A stretch of 8,102 bases of DNA from an uncultured Rhodobacterales bacterium (GCA_937901055.1 CALCGO010000538.1:1-8102); one strand, 5' to 3'; counted from the stretch's first letter, positions 1 through 6,821 are shown. Notes: generated from the sequence alone by a model not told the origin. Translations and numbers: made by a program.

Positions 1-2
1 CC

Positions 3-104
3 ACTACGGAACGCCAAGATCCGAACGCCCGTGTGGCGCGCGTAGTCGGCGGTTGGTTTACAAACCACCCACACCCAGCCGATGAAGCGACCGATGAAAG
101 CTGA
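3..104 (+). CDS. C-terminal end of an unidentified upstream gene (5' end off the window)
   Basis: One frame is open from the window edge to a TGA at 102-104 and encodes about 33 residues ending ADEATDES. Its codons are mostly G-first (GAA, GAT, GCC, GTG, GCG, GGC), as expected for coding DNA here. The other two forward frames stop at 43-45 and 83-85, and the second reads as an Arg/Pro/Ser-rich shadow. The stop lies inside the start of the next gene: 11 bases of overlap if that gene starts at 94, 23 if it starts at 82. This fits the tight packing of the rest of the operon. No domain is recognisable in so short a piece, and I assign no function. It could also be non-coding, but codon composition argues against that. 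Confidence 0.45.
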   Translation, partial: TTERQDPNARVARVVGGWFTNHPHPADEATDES

Positions 105-1236
105 TGTTGTCATATGCGGCGGCGCTGTCATGGGCAGCGCGGTCGCGTACTTCCTGAAAGAACTTGGGTTTGACGGGTCGGTGTTGGTGATCGAGCGGGA
201 CGGTAGCTATGCTCAATCGTCTACCGCTTTGTCTGCCAGTGGTATACGGCAGCAGTTTTCCAGTTCGCTGAACGTAAAAATCAGCCAGTTCGGAGCCGAG
301 TTCATAAAGGGCGCAACAGATCGCTGGAGTGTGGATTTACACCTTCGAGAGAACGGATATTTGTATCTTGCGAGCACATCTGATGGCGCCCAAGTGTTAC
401 GTGAAAATCAGGCGATGCAAGTGAGCGCTGGGGCGGACATTGCGTTGTTGGAGCCCGCCGAAATTGCGACCAAGTTTCCACATTTACGACTGGACGATAT
501 TCAACTTGGCGCGCACGGGCAATCGAACGAAGGCTGGTTTGACGGCGTCGGGTTGATGCAAGGATTGCGCACGGGTGAATACATTCAGGATGAAGTTGTC
601 GGTCTTGATTTAGAGAACGGCAGAGTTTCCGGTGTGAAGTTGGCCTCGGGGCGCGCGGTGGAATGCGGCGTTTTTGTCAACGCTGCGGGGCCGCGCGCGG
701 CTGTGATTGCCGGAATGGCAGGGATAGATATTCCGGTGGAGGCGCGTAAACGCACGAACTTCTTGTTTGATTGTATGGAAGCCCCGGTCGGCGATTTGCC
801 CCTTATGATCGACCCGACAGGGGTTTGGTGTCGCCCCGAAGGAAAGCATTTCCTTACAGGATGCGCACCAACGGACGACCCTGTGGTAGCTTTTGACGAT
901 TTTGAACCACGCCACGATGAGTTCGAGGAAATCATTTGGCCAGCCCTAGCCGCAAGGTCAGAAAATTTCGAGGCGATCAAACCGATCCGCTTCTGGTCCG
1001 GTCACTACGCTTATAATACTCTCGATCAAAACGCTGTCATCGGCCCGCATCCTGAAATAGTGAATTTCCTGTTTGCTAACGGTTTTTCAGGGCATGGATT
1101 ACAACAATCACCAGCGGTTGGTCGGGCGTTGGCAGAATGGATTTGCTATGGTGAATACCGAAGCCTCGATTTCTCGTCACTCGGGTATGAACGTATTGTG
1201 ACGAACACCCCGCTATTGGAAAGGTGCGTAATATGA
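94..1236 (+). CDS. FAD-dependent oxidoreductase, DAO (D-amino acid oxidase/sarcosine dehydrogenase-like) family
   Basis: Predicted cytoplasmic flavoprotein of 380 residues that would oxidise an amine or amino-acid-like substrate; the substrate cannot be read from the sequence. Residues 4-21 form the first Rossmann strand and glycine loop (CGGAVMG, with Ala at one usually Gly position). E34 at the end of strand 2 would bind the adenosine ribose. NAAGP at 196-200 and the C-terminal FAD segment FANGFSGHGLQQSPAVG at 327-343 are typical of the family. Start: ATG at 94 puts the Rossmann strand directly after the start and has a weak GAAG six bases upstream; ATG at 82 (four extra residues) is the alternative. 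The stop overlaps the next ATG as ATGA. Odd point: between L158 and E162 the helix that normally carries an A...G spacing before the next strand seems to lack about 5-7 residues. Family assignment is firm; specificity is unknown. Confidence 0.88.
   Translation: MKADVVICGGAVMGSAVAYFLKELGFDGSVLVIERDGSYAQSSTALSASGIRQQFSSSLNVKISQFGAEFIKGATDRWSVDLHLRENGYLYLASTSDGAQVLRENQAMQVSAGADIALLEPAEIATKFPHLRLDDIQLGAHGQSNEGWFDGVGLMQGLRTGEYIQDEVVGLDLENGRVSGVKLASGRAVECGVFVNAAGPRAAVIAGMAGIDIPVEARKRTNFLFDCMEAPVGDLPLMIDPTGVWCRPEGKHFLTGCAPTDDPVVAFDDFEPRHDEFEEIIWPALAARSENFEAIKPIRFWSGHYAYNTLDQNAVIGPHPEIVNFLFANGFSGHGLQQSPAVGRALAEWICYGEYRSLDFSSLGYERIVTNTPLLERCVI
1218..1224 (+). promoter_or_regulatory. Ribosome binding site GGAAAGG for the GNAT gene
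   Basis: GGAAAGG lies eight bases before ATG 1233 and inside the end of the oxidoreductase gene. It favours the ATG at 1233 over the in-frame GTG at 1224, which would overlap this site. The ATG also forms an ATGA overlap with the preceding stop. Confidence 0.6.
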
Positions 1237-1970
1237 ACTGGAAGCCACCAACTGCGCCCCGACTTTATGAGGTAAATGACGCCAGTTGGCCGCCGGCCGA
1301 AATGCGTCGGTTTGGGCCATTTTTGCTTCGAGTTGGTGCGGGAGGCGGGCAGCGAGTATCTTCAGCATCCCTGTGTGAAAACCGGTTTAACGACGAACAT
1401 ATTGTAGCGGCGGAGCATGCTATGGCCGCGATGGGTCAACCATATTTATTTATGATCCGCGACAGTGATCAGCTACTGGACGAGGAATTGGCGAGCCGTG
1501 GGTATTTTGTTAAGGATCCCGTAACGTTATTCGCCGGCCCATCCGCGCACCTTGCGGAGCATGACCCAAAAGGGTTGACCGTTATAGATGCATCCGAACC
1601 TATGGCTGTAATGGCCGAAATTTGGGAGACTGGCGGGATTGGTGCCGGTCGGCTGGATGTTATGCGGCGTGCAACGGGCCCGAAATCCTGCTTCCTTGGG
1701 CGTACAGACGACCAACCAGCCGGAGTCGCGTATGTTGGATGTGACAACGACATTGCGATGATGCATGCCCTCGAAATTCTGCCGAAATTGCGGCGTAAAG
1801 GGCTCGCATTACAAATGATGGGCGCGATGGGCGCTTGGGCGTTGCGCAATGGTGCGGACACGTTCAGCTTGGTCGTGCTAACTAAAAATGACGCTGCGTG
1901 CGGGCTTTACGAAAAGCTCGGGATGGTCAAAATTGGACAGTATCATTACCGCAAAAAGGATGTCTCATGA
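1233..1970 (+). CDS. GNAT-family N-acetyltransferase
   Basis: Predicted cytoplasmic acetyl-CoA-dependent acyltransferase of 245 residues with an unknown acceptor (amine, amino acid or protein). The GNAT fold is clearest in the C-terminal half. Strand 4 and the acetyl-CoA pyrophosphate loop are at 178-195, with the core RRKGLA at 187-192 matching the Q/R-x-x-G-x-G/A motif. The following helix is at 193-207, and TKNDAACGLYEKLGM at 217-231 matches the family's C-terminal N..A..LY.K.GF pattern. The N-terminal ~100 residues carry a Gly-rich GAGGGQRVSSA segment (35-45) that I associate with Rhodobacteraceae members of this family. The length exceeds a minimal GNAT (~150 residues), so the N-terminal half may be a degenerate second GNAT domain or a substrate lid; this is inference. 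ATGA overlaps at both ends imply coupling with the oxidoreductase and the peroxidase-like gene. Confidence 0.87.
   Translation: MNWKPPTAPRLYEVNDASWPPAEMRRFGPFLLRVGAGGGQRVSSASLCENRFNDEHIVAAEHAMAAMGQPYLFMIRDSDQLLDEELASRGYFVKDPVTLFAGPSAHLAEHDPKGLTVIDASEPMAVMAEIWETGGIGAGRLDVMRRATGPKSCFLGRTDDQPAGVAYVGCDNDIAMMHALEILPKLRRKGLALQMMGAMGAWALRNGADTFSLVVLTKNDAACGLYEKLGMVKIGQYHYRKKDVS
1956..1960 (+). promoter_or_regulatory. Ribosome binding site AAGGA for the peroxidase-related gene
   Basis: AAGGA lies six bases before ATG 1967. It fixes that start against the longer in-frame GTG at 1898, which would give a 69-base overlap and an N-terminus unlike the family. Confidence 0.6.
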
Positions 1971-2533
1971 CCGATTTACCAACCGCCCTGAACCTGCCTG
2001 TCGTTGACCCGTTACCGGAAGGCACGGCGAAGTTTTTCCGTATTTGCGAGGAGAAGCTGGGATTGGTGCCGAACGTCTTAGTTTCTTACGCCCATAACAT
2101 CGACAAGCTGAATGCCTTTTCGGGGATGTATAACGATCTGATGCTGGGTAATTCGGGTTTGTCCAAGCTGGAACGCGAGATGGTCGCCGTGGTAGTGTCT
2201 GCCGTTAACCGGTGCTTCTACTGTTTAACCGCTCATGGCGCAGCAGTGCGCGAACTGTCCGGTATGCCGGAACTGGGCGAGGCTTTGGTGATGAATTACC
2301 GCATGGCCAAGCTGGATGCACGCCAACGTGCGATGCTGGATTTTGCTGTTCTAATGACCGAATCCAGCCACCGCATAGAGGAAAGTGACCGTCAGGTTTT
2401 ACGCGATGCTGGGTTCAGCGACGCAGATATTTGGGACATCGCGGCTGTGGCGAGTTTCTTTAACATGTCCAACCGTATGTCGTCGGCTATTGCGATGGAG
2501 CCCAATCCTGAATATCACAGTCAGGCACGGTAA
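1967..2533 (+). CDS. Peroxidase-related protein, AhpD-like (carboxymuconolactone decarboxylase fold)
   Basis: A 188-residue, all-helical, probably cytoplasmic protein of the AhpD-like/CMD superfamily, in the group usually annotated as uncharacterised peroxidase-related enzymes. The redox motif is C83-F-Y-C86 with H90 four residues on (CxxCxxxH), and E70 in the preceding helix sits where AhpD has its proton-relay glutamate. In AhpD the two cysteines reduce peroxides or a partner peroxiredoxin; whether this protein does so is inference. The C-terminal helices at about 115-175 (DARQRAMLDFA, then DIAAVASFFNMSNR) match the family. The start at 1967 is supported by an ATGA overlap with the GNAT stop and by AAGGA upstream. 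The gap to znuC is 15 bases. A role in removing H2O2 made by the upstream flavin oxidase is plausible but untested. Confidence 0.88.
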   Translation: MTDLPTALNLPVVDPLPEGTAKFFRICEEKLGLVPNVLVSYAHNIDKLNAFSGMYNDLMLGNSGLSKLEREMVAVVVSAVNRCFYCLTAHGAAVRELSGMPELGEALVMNYRMAKLDARQRAMLDFAVLMTESSHRIEESDRQVLRDAGFSDADIWDIAAVASFFNMSNRMSSAIAMEPNPEYHSQAR

Positions 2534-2548
2534 CACGAGAGGCGCTTA

Positions 2549-3268
2549 ATGGCGTTAGTCACAGCTGAAGGAGTCGAGGTTCGCGTGGGCAACAAGCGAT
2601 TGTTGCACGATGTTGACCTGCGGATTGAATCTGGTGAGATTGTCACCGTGATCGGCCCGAACGGGGCAGGGAAATCTACCTTGCTTAAGGCGATAATCGG
2701 GGCTGTGCCGATCAGCGCTGGGCGAATTGCTAAACGTGCAAGGCTGAAGATAGGTTACACGCCGCAGAAAATCCAATTAGAGAAGACCATGCCGATTTCG
2801 GTGCTGCGCTTCCTGTCAATGGCTGGCCGTTTGCCAAAAGGGGCGCGGGCCGCTGTCTTGGAAAAAACCGACGTGACCGCATTGCGTGACACACAGATGT
2901 CGGACCTTTCGGGTGGGGAATTTCAACGGGTACTGCTGGCGCGCGCCTTGCTGCGTAAACCGGATTTACTAATTTTAGACGAACCCACACAGGGGTTGGA
3001 CCAACCTGCCGAAGCGCGATTTTACCGCCTGTTAGCCGATGTTCGCAAAGAAACCGGCGCGGCTGTGTTGATGGTTAGCCATGATCTGCATGTGGTAATG
3101 GCGCAGTCGGATCAAGTTGTATGCCTGAACGGCCACGTTTGTTGTTCCGGCGCGCCAGCACATGTGTCGGCAGATCCGAGCTATAAAGAACTGTTCGGCG
3201 CGCGCGCCGAATTGGCGCTTTATGAACATCACCACGACCACTCGCATGAGGGGCATTCTCATGATTGA
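2549..3268 (+). CDS. znuC: Zinc ABC transporter ATP-binding protein ZnuC
   Basis: ATPase subunit (239 residues) that would drive zinc uptake on the cytoplasmic face of the inner membrane, working with ZnuB. Walker A is GPNGAGKST at 36-44, the Q-loop glutamine is Q73, the ABC signature LSGGE is at 120-124, Walker B LILDEP is at 141-146 with catalytic E145, and the switch histidine is H178. The C-terminus (227-238) has seven histidines in twelve residues, a likely metal-binding tail and a good argument for zinc over a generic ABC cargo; manganese cannot be fully excluded. GAGAGG six bases before the ATG is a good ribosome binding site. The gene starts 15 bases after the peroxidase-like gene and overlaps znuB by 8 bases. 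No Zur operator is visible in the short upstream gap. Confidence 0.93.
   Translation: MALVTAEGVEVRVGNKRLLHDVDLRIESGEIVTVIGPNGAGKSTLLKAIIGAVPISAGRIAKRARLKIGYTPQKIQLEKTMPISVLRFLSMAGRLPKGARAAVLEKTDVTALRDTQMSDLSGGEFQRVLLARALLRKPDLLILDEPTQGLDQPAEARFYRLLADVRKETGAAVLMVSHDLHVVMAQSDQVVCLNGHVCCSGAPAHVSADPSYKELFGARAELALYEHHHDHSHEGHSHD
3227..3262 (+). other. Histidine-rich tail-coding segment of znuC
   Basis: This stretch encodes H227 to H238 of ZnuC, with His at 227, 228, 229, 231, 233, 236 and 238. The CAT/CAC-rich DNA runs into the znuB start and also contains the znuB ribosome binding site (GAGGGG at 3248-3253, seven bases before ATG 3261). One stretch therefore serves as both metal-binding tail and translation signal. 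Confidence 0.7.
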
Positions 3269-4052
3269 TGATTTCCTTCTTCGCGCCCTGATAGCAGGTG
3301 TAGTGATCGCGCTGGCCGCGGCTCCGTTGGGGTGTTTGGTCGTGTGGCGGCGCATGGCGTATTTTGGAGATGCGACGGGGCACGCTGGCCTGTTGGGCGT
3401 AGCGCTTGGCCTCGCACTTGGATTGCCAATGATGCTGGGCGTTGCGATGTTGGCAGGTGCGATGGCGCTGGTCGTTACGTATATGATGCGTCGCGGTGAT
3501 TACGCGGTGGACACCGTGTTGGGTGTTTTTGCGCACTCTGCACTGGCAATCGGGTTGGTTGCGGCCTCTCTTTTGCCGGGCGTCAGGTTAAACCTTATGG
3601 ATGCACTGCTGGGTGATATTCTGTCCGTTTCATGGACGGACATTGCCATGATTTCATTGGGTGCTGCGGGAATTCTTGCTGTTATGGCATGGCGCTGGCG
3701 TAACCTTTTGAACGGAACCCTTAGCCCTGAACTGCTGGTGGCAGAGGGCGGGTCACTGATGTGGGACCGTTTAATTTTCACTTTGACCTTGGCCTTATTT
3801 GTGGCCTTGGCGATGAAACTCGTCGGCGTGTTGTTAATCACCGCCATGCTTATTTTACCCGCCGCAGCGGCTCGCCCTATGGCGCGGTCGCCTGAACAAA
3901 TGGTTGGAATCGCGGCTGTGATCGGCGTTACAGCCGTAGCGACTGGACTTGGGTTTAGCTGGGTCACAGACGCCCCGGCGGGCCCGTCGATTGTAGCAAT
4001 GTCAAGCGTGGGGTTCATTTTGTCGAACCTCGCAAAGCTGCTCAAAAACTAG
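3261..4052 (+). CDS. znuB: Zinc ABC transporter permease ZnuB
   Basis: Inner-membrane permease (263 residues) of the ABC-3 family that would form the zinc channel as a dimer with ZnuC. It is strongly hydrophobic, with about seven to eight predicted membrane segments, including roughly 8-28, 40-76, 86-106, 126-144, 171-203, 214-232 and 242-258. Family hallmarks are the RRMAYFGDATGHAGLLG segment at 30-46 and LVGVLLITAMLILPAAAARP at 187-206, followed by the cytoplasmic RSPEQM, the likely coupling region. The start at 3261 is chosen over the longer open frame from 3162 because the family begins here and GAGGGG lies seven bases upstream. The 8-base overlap with znuC supports coupled, stoichiometric expression. 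The next gene follows after 10 bases. The periplasmic zinc-binding partner ZnuA is not in the window. Confidence 0.93.
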   Translation: MIDDFLLRALIAGVVIALAAAPLGCLVVWRRMAYFGDATGHAGLLGVALGLALGLPMMLGVAMLAGAMALVVTYMMRRGDYAVDTVLGVFAHSALAIGLVAASLLPGVRLNLMDALLGDILSVSWTDIAMISLGAAGILAVMAWRWRNLLNGTLSPELLVAEGGSLMWDRLIFTLTLALFVALAMKLVGVLLITAMLILPAAAARPMARSPEQMVGIAAVIGVTAVATGLGFSWVTDAPAGPSIVAMSSVGFILSNLAKLLKN

Positions 4053-4062
4053 GATTACCCAG

Positions 4063-5250
4063 ATGCGTGCCGGATTTGTTTTTCTAACCTTGGCCTATGT
4101 CCTCAGCCAATTCTACCGCGCGGTCTTGGCCGTACTTACTCCGGTTTTAGATCGTGACTTAGGGGCCACAGCAGCAGATTTGTCGATGGCATCGGGGCTG
4201 TGGTTCGGAGTATTCGCGGCGATGCAAATCCCTGTCGGTTGGGCGCTTGATCATATCGGCCCGCGCTGGACAGCAGCCGTTTTGCTGGCGATTGGTGGCG
4301 GGGGTGGCTCTGCACTGTTCGCGATGGCCCAAAATCCGGCAGATGTGCAAATCGCGATGGGGTTGATCGGGGTTGGGTGCTCTCCGGTACTGATGGCCAG
4401 CTATTATATCTTCGCACGGATTTATCGCCCAGCGATGTTTGCGACCTTGGCTGGGGTTATTCTCGGGGTTGGAACCGCTGGGAATTTGGCGGGGTCCGTA
4501 CCGTTGGCCTTGGCTGTCGAAATGCTGGGATGGCGGGAAAGCCTGTGGGTTATGGTTGTGGTTACCATCGTGGTGGCAGCGGGTTTGGCGGTCTTTGTAA
4601 GGGATATGCCGAAAGTCGAAGCGGGCAAGGATGCGCCGAAAGGTAGCCTGCTTGATATTTTGAAGATGCCTGCTTTGTGGCTGATTTTCCCACTACTCAT
4701 GGTGAATTACGCACCTGCTGCCGGTATTCGAGGGCTTTGGGCAGGGCCGTTCTTAAGCGATGTGTTTGGGATGGATGCTGGCGGCATCGGGGTTGTTACC
4801 TTTTGGATGGCGGCCGCAATGATGGCGGGAAGTTTTGCATACGGTCCGATGGATCGTATATTTGGAACGCGCAAATGGGTAATTATCGTGGGCAACCTTC
4901 TGGGCGCTCTGTGCCTGCTGGGGCTTTGGGCGATTGGCGACAATACGGTGATAACTGCGGCAGTTTTGTTATTCGGGATCGGGCTTTTCGGCCTGTCTTT
5001 TCCGCTAATGGTGGCCCACGGCCGCAGCTTCATCCCGTCGCATCTGCTTGGGCGCGGCGTCACCCTGTTGAACCTGTTCAGCATTGGTGGCGTAGGGGTT
5101 TTGCAGTGGATCACCGGCCGCATGTACGTGGCATCAAGTGCAGAGGCAGGCAATGCCGCGGCGCCATACCAAAGCCTGTTTTTGTTCTTTGCACTGCTGC
5201 TAGTAATCGGTGCGGCGATCTATGCGTTTAGCGAAGACCGGACGGATTAG
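4063..5250 (+). CDS. MFS transporter (substrate unknown)
   Basis: Inner-membrane secondary transporter of 395 residues, the usual size of a 12-helix major facilitator. The motif-A loop between helices 2 and 3 is GWALDHIGPR at 59-68, and a degenerate copy, GPMDRIFGTRKW at 261-272, sits at the matching place in the second half, showing the 6+6 pseudo-repeat. A hydrophilic central loop (about 180-200, MPKVEAGKDAPKG) separates the halves. Glycine-rich helices around 75-83 and 131-145 are typical. The start has AGGA eight bases upstream and lies 10 bases after the znuB stop, so it probably belongs to the same transcript. That suggests, but does not show, a link to metal or metallophore traffic; no sequence feature reveals substrate or direction. 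Its stop overlaps the convergent lysR stop. Confidence 0.88.
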   Translation: MRAGFVFLTLAYVLSQFYRAVLAVLTPVLDRDLGATAADLSMASGLWFGVFAAMQIPVGWALDHIGPRWTAAVLLAIGGGGGSALFAMAQNPADVQIAMGLIGVGCSPVLMASYYIFARIYRPAMFATLAGVILGVGTAGNLAGSVPLALAVEMLGWRESLWVMVVVTIVVAAGLAVFVRDMPKVEAGKDAPKGSLLDILKMPALWLIFPLLMVNYAPAAGIRGLWAGPFLSDVFGMDAGGIGVVTFWMAAAMMAGSFAYGPMDRIFGTRKWVIIVGNLLGALCLLGLWAIGDNTVITAAVLLFGIGLFGLSFPLMVAHGRSFIPSHLLGRGVTLLNLFSIGGVGVLQWITGRMYVASSAEAGNAAAPYQSLFLFFALLLVIGAAIYAFSEDRTD

Positions 5251-6155
5251 CTCTCGGACCCGATTTCGTGCTCTCTAAAATACTCGACCAGAAAATCAAT
5301 AAAGGCACGTAAAACGGGTTGGACAAATTTACCAGGTGGATATACCGCATTGATGCCATATCGGTTTTCCGGCAGGTGTTCCAGTATCGGAATAACCCGC
5401 CCTGCGGAGACTGACTCTTCGATAATAAAATACGGTAATCGCGCGATCCCGAGGCTGGATTCAGCCGCCTTAAGCAACGAACCTCCGTTATTGACCGTCA
5501 AACGGCCGATCGCACGAACTTGCCGTTCTTCACCGCTTGGGGCCACGATATTCCAAGAATTACCCGTTGATAGGTTTGAGTAATGCAGCAAATGATGTTT
5601 TGCCAGCTCGTCAATGTTTTGGGGCGTGCCGTTGGCTACAAGGTACTCTTTTGACGCAACAAATTTCGCCACGGTTTCTGACAGTTTGCGGGCGCGCATA
5701 CTGCTGTCGACAAGGTGTCCTATGCGGATCGCTACATCGAAACCCTCGGCGATAATCTCGACGTAACTATCGTCCAGCGTCATGTTTACCGATACATCCG
5801 GGTATTTTTGCAGAAATGCACTGACAGCCCGAGAGAGTTGATTGTTTCCTAGGTCGACAGGCGCGGAAACCCGCAAGGCGCCCTTCGGAGTATCCTGCAT
5901 CGCGGTGATCATTTCATCTGCAGCACGGGCATCGGCGAGGATATTGATCGCGCGGTCATAGTAGGACAGGCCAAGTTCGGTTGGAGACACGCGTCGTGTA
6001 GTGCGATTCAATAGACGGACGCCGAGGCGCGTTTCCAATCCTGAAACGTGTTTGGAAATGGCGGACTTTGAGATGCCTAGTTTGCTAGCGGCATTGGTGA
6101 AGCCACCTTGTTCCACCACAGAAACGAACGCTTCCATTTCACTTAGACGATCCAC
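5247..6155 (-). CDS. LysR-family transcriptional regulator (CrgA-like subgroup)
   Basis: Cytoplasmic DNA-binding regulator of 302 residues, the standard length. The N-terminal winged helix-turn-helix spans 1-60, with the HTH at about 18-40 (FTNAASKLGISKSAISKHV) and the wing LNRTTRRVSPTELG at 49-62. A linker helix follows to about 90, then the two-lobed effector-binding domain at about 92-292, opening with GALRVSAP as in CrgA-like members. The start is a GTG at 6153-6155 with a G-rich but poor ribosome site (GGGGG, six bases away). The next internal ATG, at residue 7, would trim the conserved N-terminus. The gene is transcribed towards the MFS gene, not away from a target, so its neighbour is not an obvious regulon member. 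Effector and targets are unknown. Confidence 0.92.
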   Translation of the reverse strand: MDRLSEMEAFVSVVEQGGFTNAASKLGISKSAISKHVSGLETRLGVRLLNRTTRRVSPTELGLSYYDRAINILADARAADEMITAMQDTPKGALRVSAPVDLGNNQLSRAVSAFLQKYPDVSVNMTLDDSYVEIIAEGFDVAIRIGHLVDSSMRARKLSETVAKFVASKEYLVANGTPQNIDELAKHHLLHYSNLSTGNSWNIVAPSGEERQVRAIGRLTVNNGGSLLKAAESSLGIARLPYFIIEESVSAGRVIPILEHLPENRYGINAVYPPGKFVQPVLRAFIDFLVEYFREHEIGSES

Positions 6156-6186
6156 AACAGGCCCCCACTGTTTCCAATTCGGACAC

Positions 6187-6216
6187 TATATAAATCGGGA
6201 CAGGGAGGGCTGGCAA
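6187..6216 (-). promoter_or_regulatory. Candidate sigma70-type promoter for the LysR gene
   Basis: On the minus strand TTGCCA (6216-6211, five of six matches to TTGACA) is followed after 18 bases by TATATA (6192-6187, four of six to TATAAT). The last -10 base is 31 bases before the GTG start, leaving room for a short leader. This was read by eye from consensus, with no transcript evidence. Confidence 0.4.
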
Positions 6217-6251
6217 ACACCTAATCCTAAGTGTGAAATGATAATAAGGCG

Positions 6252-6821
6252 TTAGAGGCAGCTGCGCAGTTGCGCCTCGTATCGGTTAGCCATCGCCTGC
6301 ACTTCGTTCGCAACACCCGTCAGCCACGCTTTGCTCTTATAACTCCCGCGCGTGAATCCTGTGTGGCCCTCGTGGTAGGCAAGATATTGATTGTATGCAT
6401 CATTCTTTTCGATACCGAGGCGCCGGTTCGACAGGTCCATATACCAGCCGATAAAATCGGTGACGTCGCCAAAATCATCGCGGTCAGCGCGGCGGTTGCC
6501 GGTTTCATCACGATACCAATCCCACGTGCCATCAAGAACCTGACCATACCCGTATGCGGTTGATATCCGTCCGTTCGGTATGATCCACAAGATATATTTC
6601 TTCGAAGTTTTAGCGCGGCGTGTGTAGTTGGACTCTTTCCAGATCGTCGCCATTTGAACGTGGACTGGCACGCCCCAAGTTGCCTCGCTACGGCGCAAGT
6701 CTCGTAACCAGCCGCGCTTTTGGCTAAGCACGGAGCACGCATCGGTTTGATTCACAGGAGGGCCGGAGCTGCCTGCGCAAGAGCCGAGTACGAATACCAA
6801 AAGAAGTGCGAAAATACGCAT
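6252..6821 (-). CDS. Lytic transglycosylase (SLT domain) lipoprotein
   Basis: Small envelope protein of 189 residues predicted to cleave the glycan strand of peptidoglycan. A lipoprotein signal covers 1-15 (hydrophobic FALLLVFVLG, lipobox LGSC with lipidated C15). Ala at +2 argues for the outer membrane rather than inner-membrane retention. The SLT core runs from about 48 to 160: catalytic glutamate in KES (E63-S64), then AYGYGQVLDGTW at 89-100, matching the A.G..Q.....TW block, then YLAYHEGHTG at 146-155, a variant of the usual AYN.G block with His and Glu in place of Asn-Ala. C29 and C188 could form a disulphide. The ATG is preceded by GAGG at eight bases. The 86-base gap upstream holds no promoter I can call with confidence; the 96-base gap downstream carries the lysR promoter candidate. 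Confidence 0.88.
   Translation of the reverse strand: MRIFALLLVFVLGSCAGSSGPPVNQTDACSVLSQKRGWLRDLRRSEATWGVPVHVQMATIWKESNYTRRAKTSKKYILWIIPNGRISTAYGYGQVLDGTWDWYRDETGNRRADRDDFGDVTDFIGWYMDLSNRRLGIEKNDAYNQYLAYHEGHTGFTRGSYKSKAWLTGVANEVQAMANRYEAQLRSCL

Noticed and set aside
2..85. Alternative upstream reading frame ending in TGA at 83-85, forming an ATGA overlap with ATG 82
   Set aside because: The translation is Arg/Pro/Ser-rich and lacks the G-first codon pattern. The frame ending at 104 looks far more like coding sequence.
1224..1232. GTG at 1224 as start of the GNAT gene
   Set aside because: It overlaps the GGAAAGG ribosome site. ATG 1233 has correct spacing and an ATGA overlap with the preceding stop.
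3162..3260. Longer N-terminus for ZnuB from ATG 3162
   Set aside because: The extra 33 residues are a shadow of the His-rich end of znuC, are hydrophilic, and do not belong to the ABC-3 permease family. A strong ribosome site precedes ATG 3261.
3500..4045. 181-codon open frame on the minus strand inside znuB
   Set aside because: It is antisense to a clearly identified permease, and its Pro/Ser/Ala/Thr-rich composition is typical of a shadow of hydrophobic codons.
4677..5231. 184-codon + frame inside the MFS gene
   Set aside because: It is out of frame with a well supported transporter and its Arg/Trp/Cys-rich translation has no recognisable fold.
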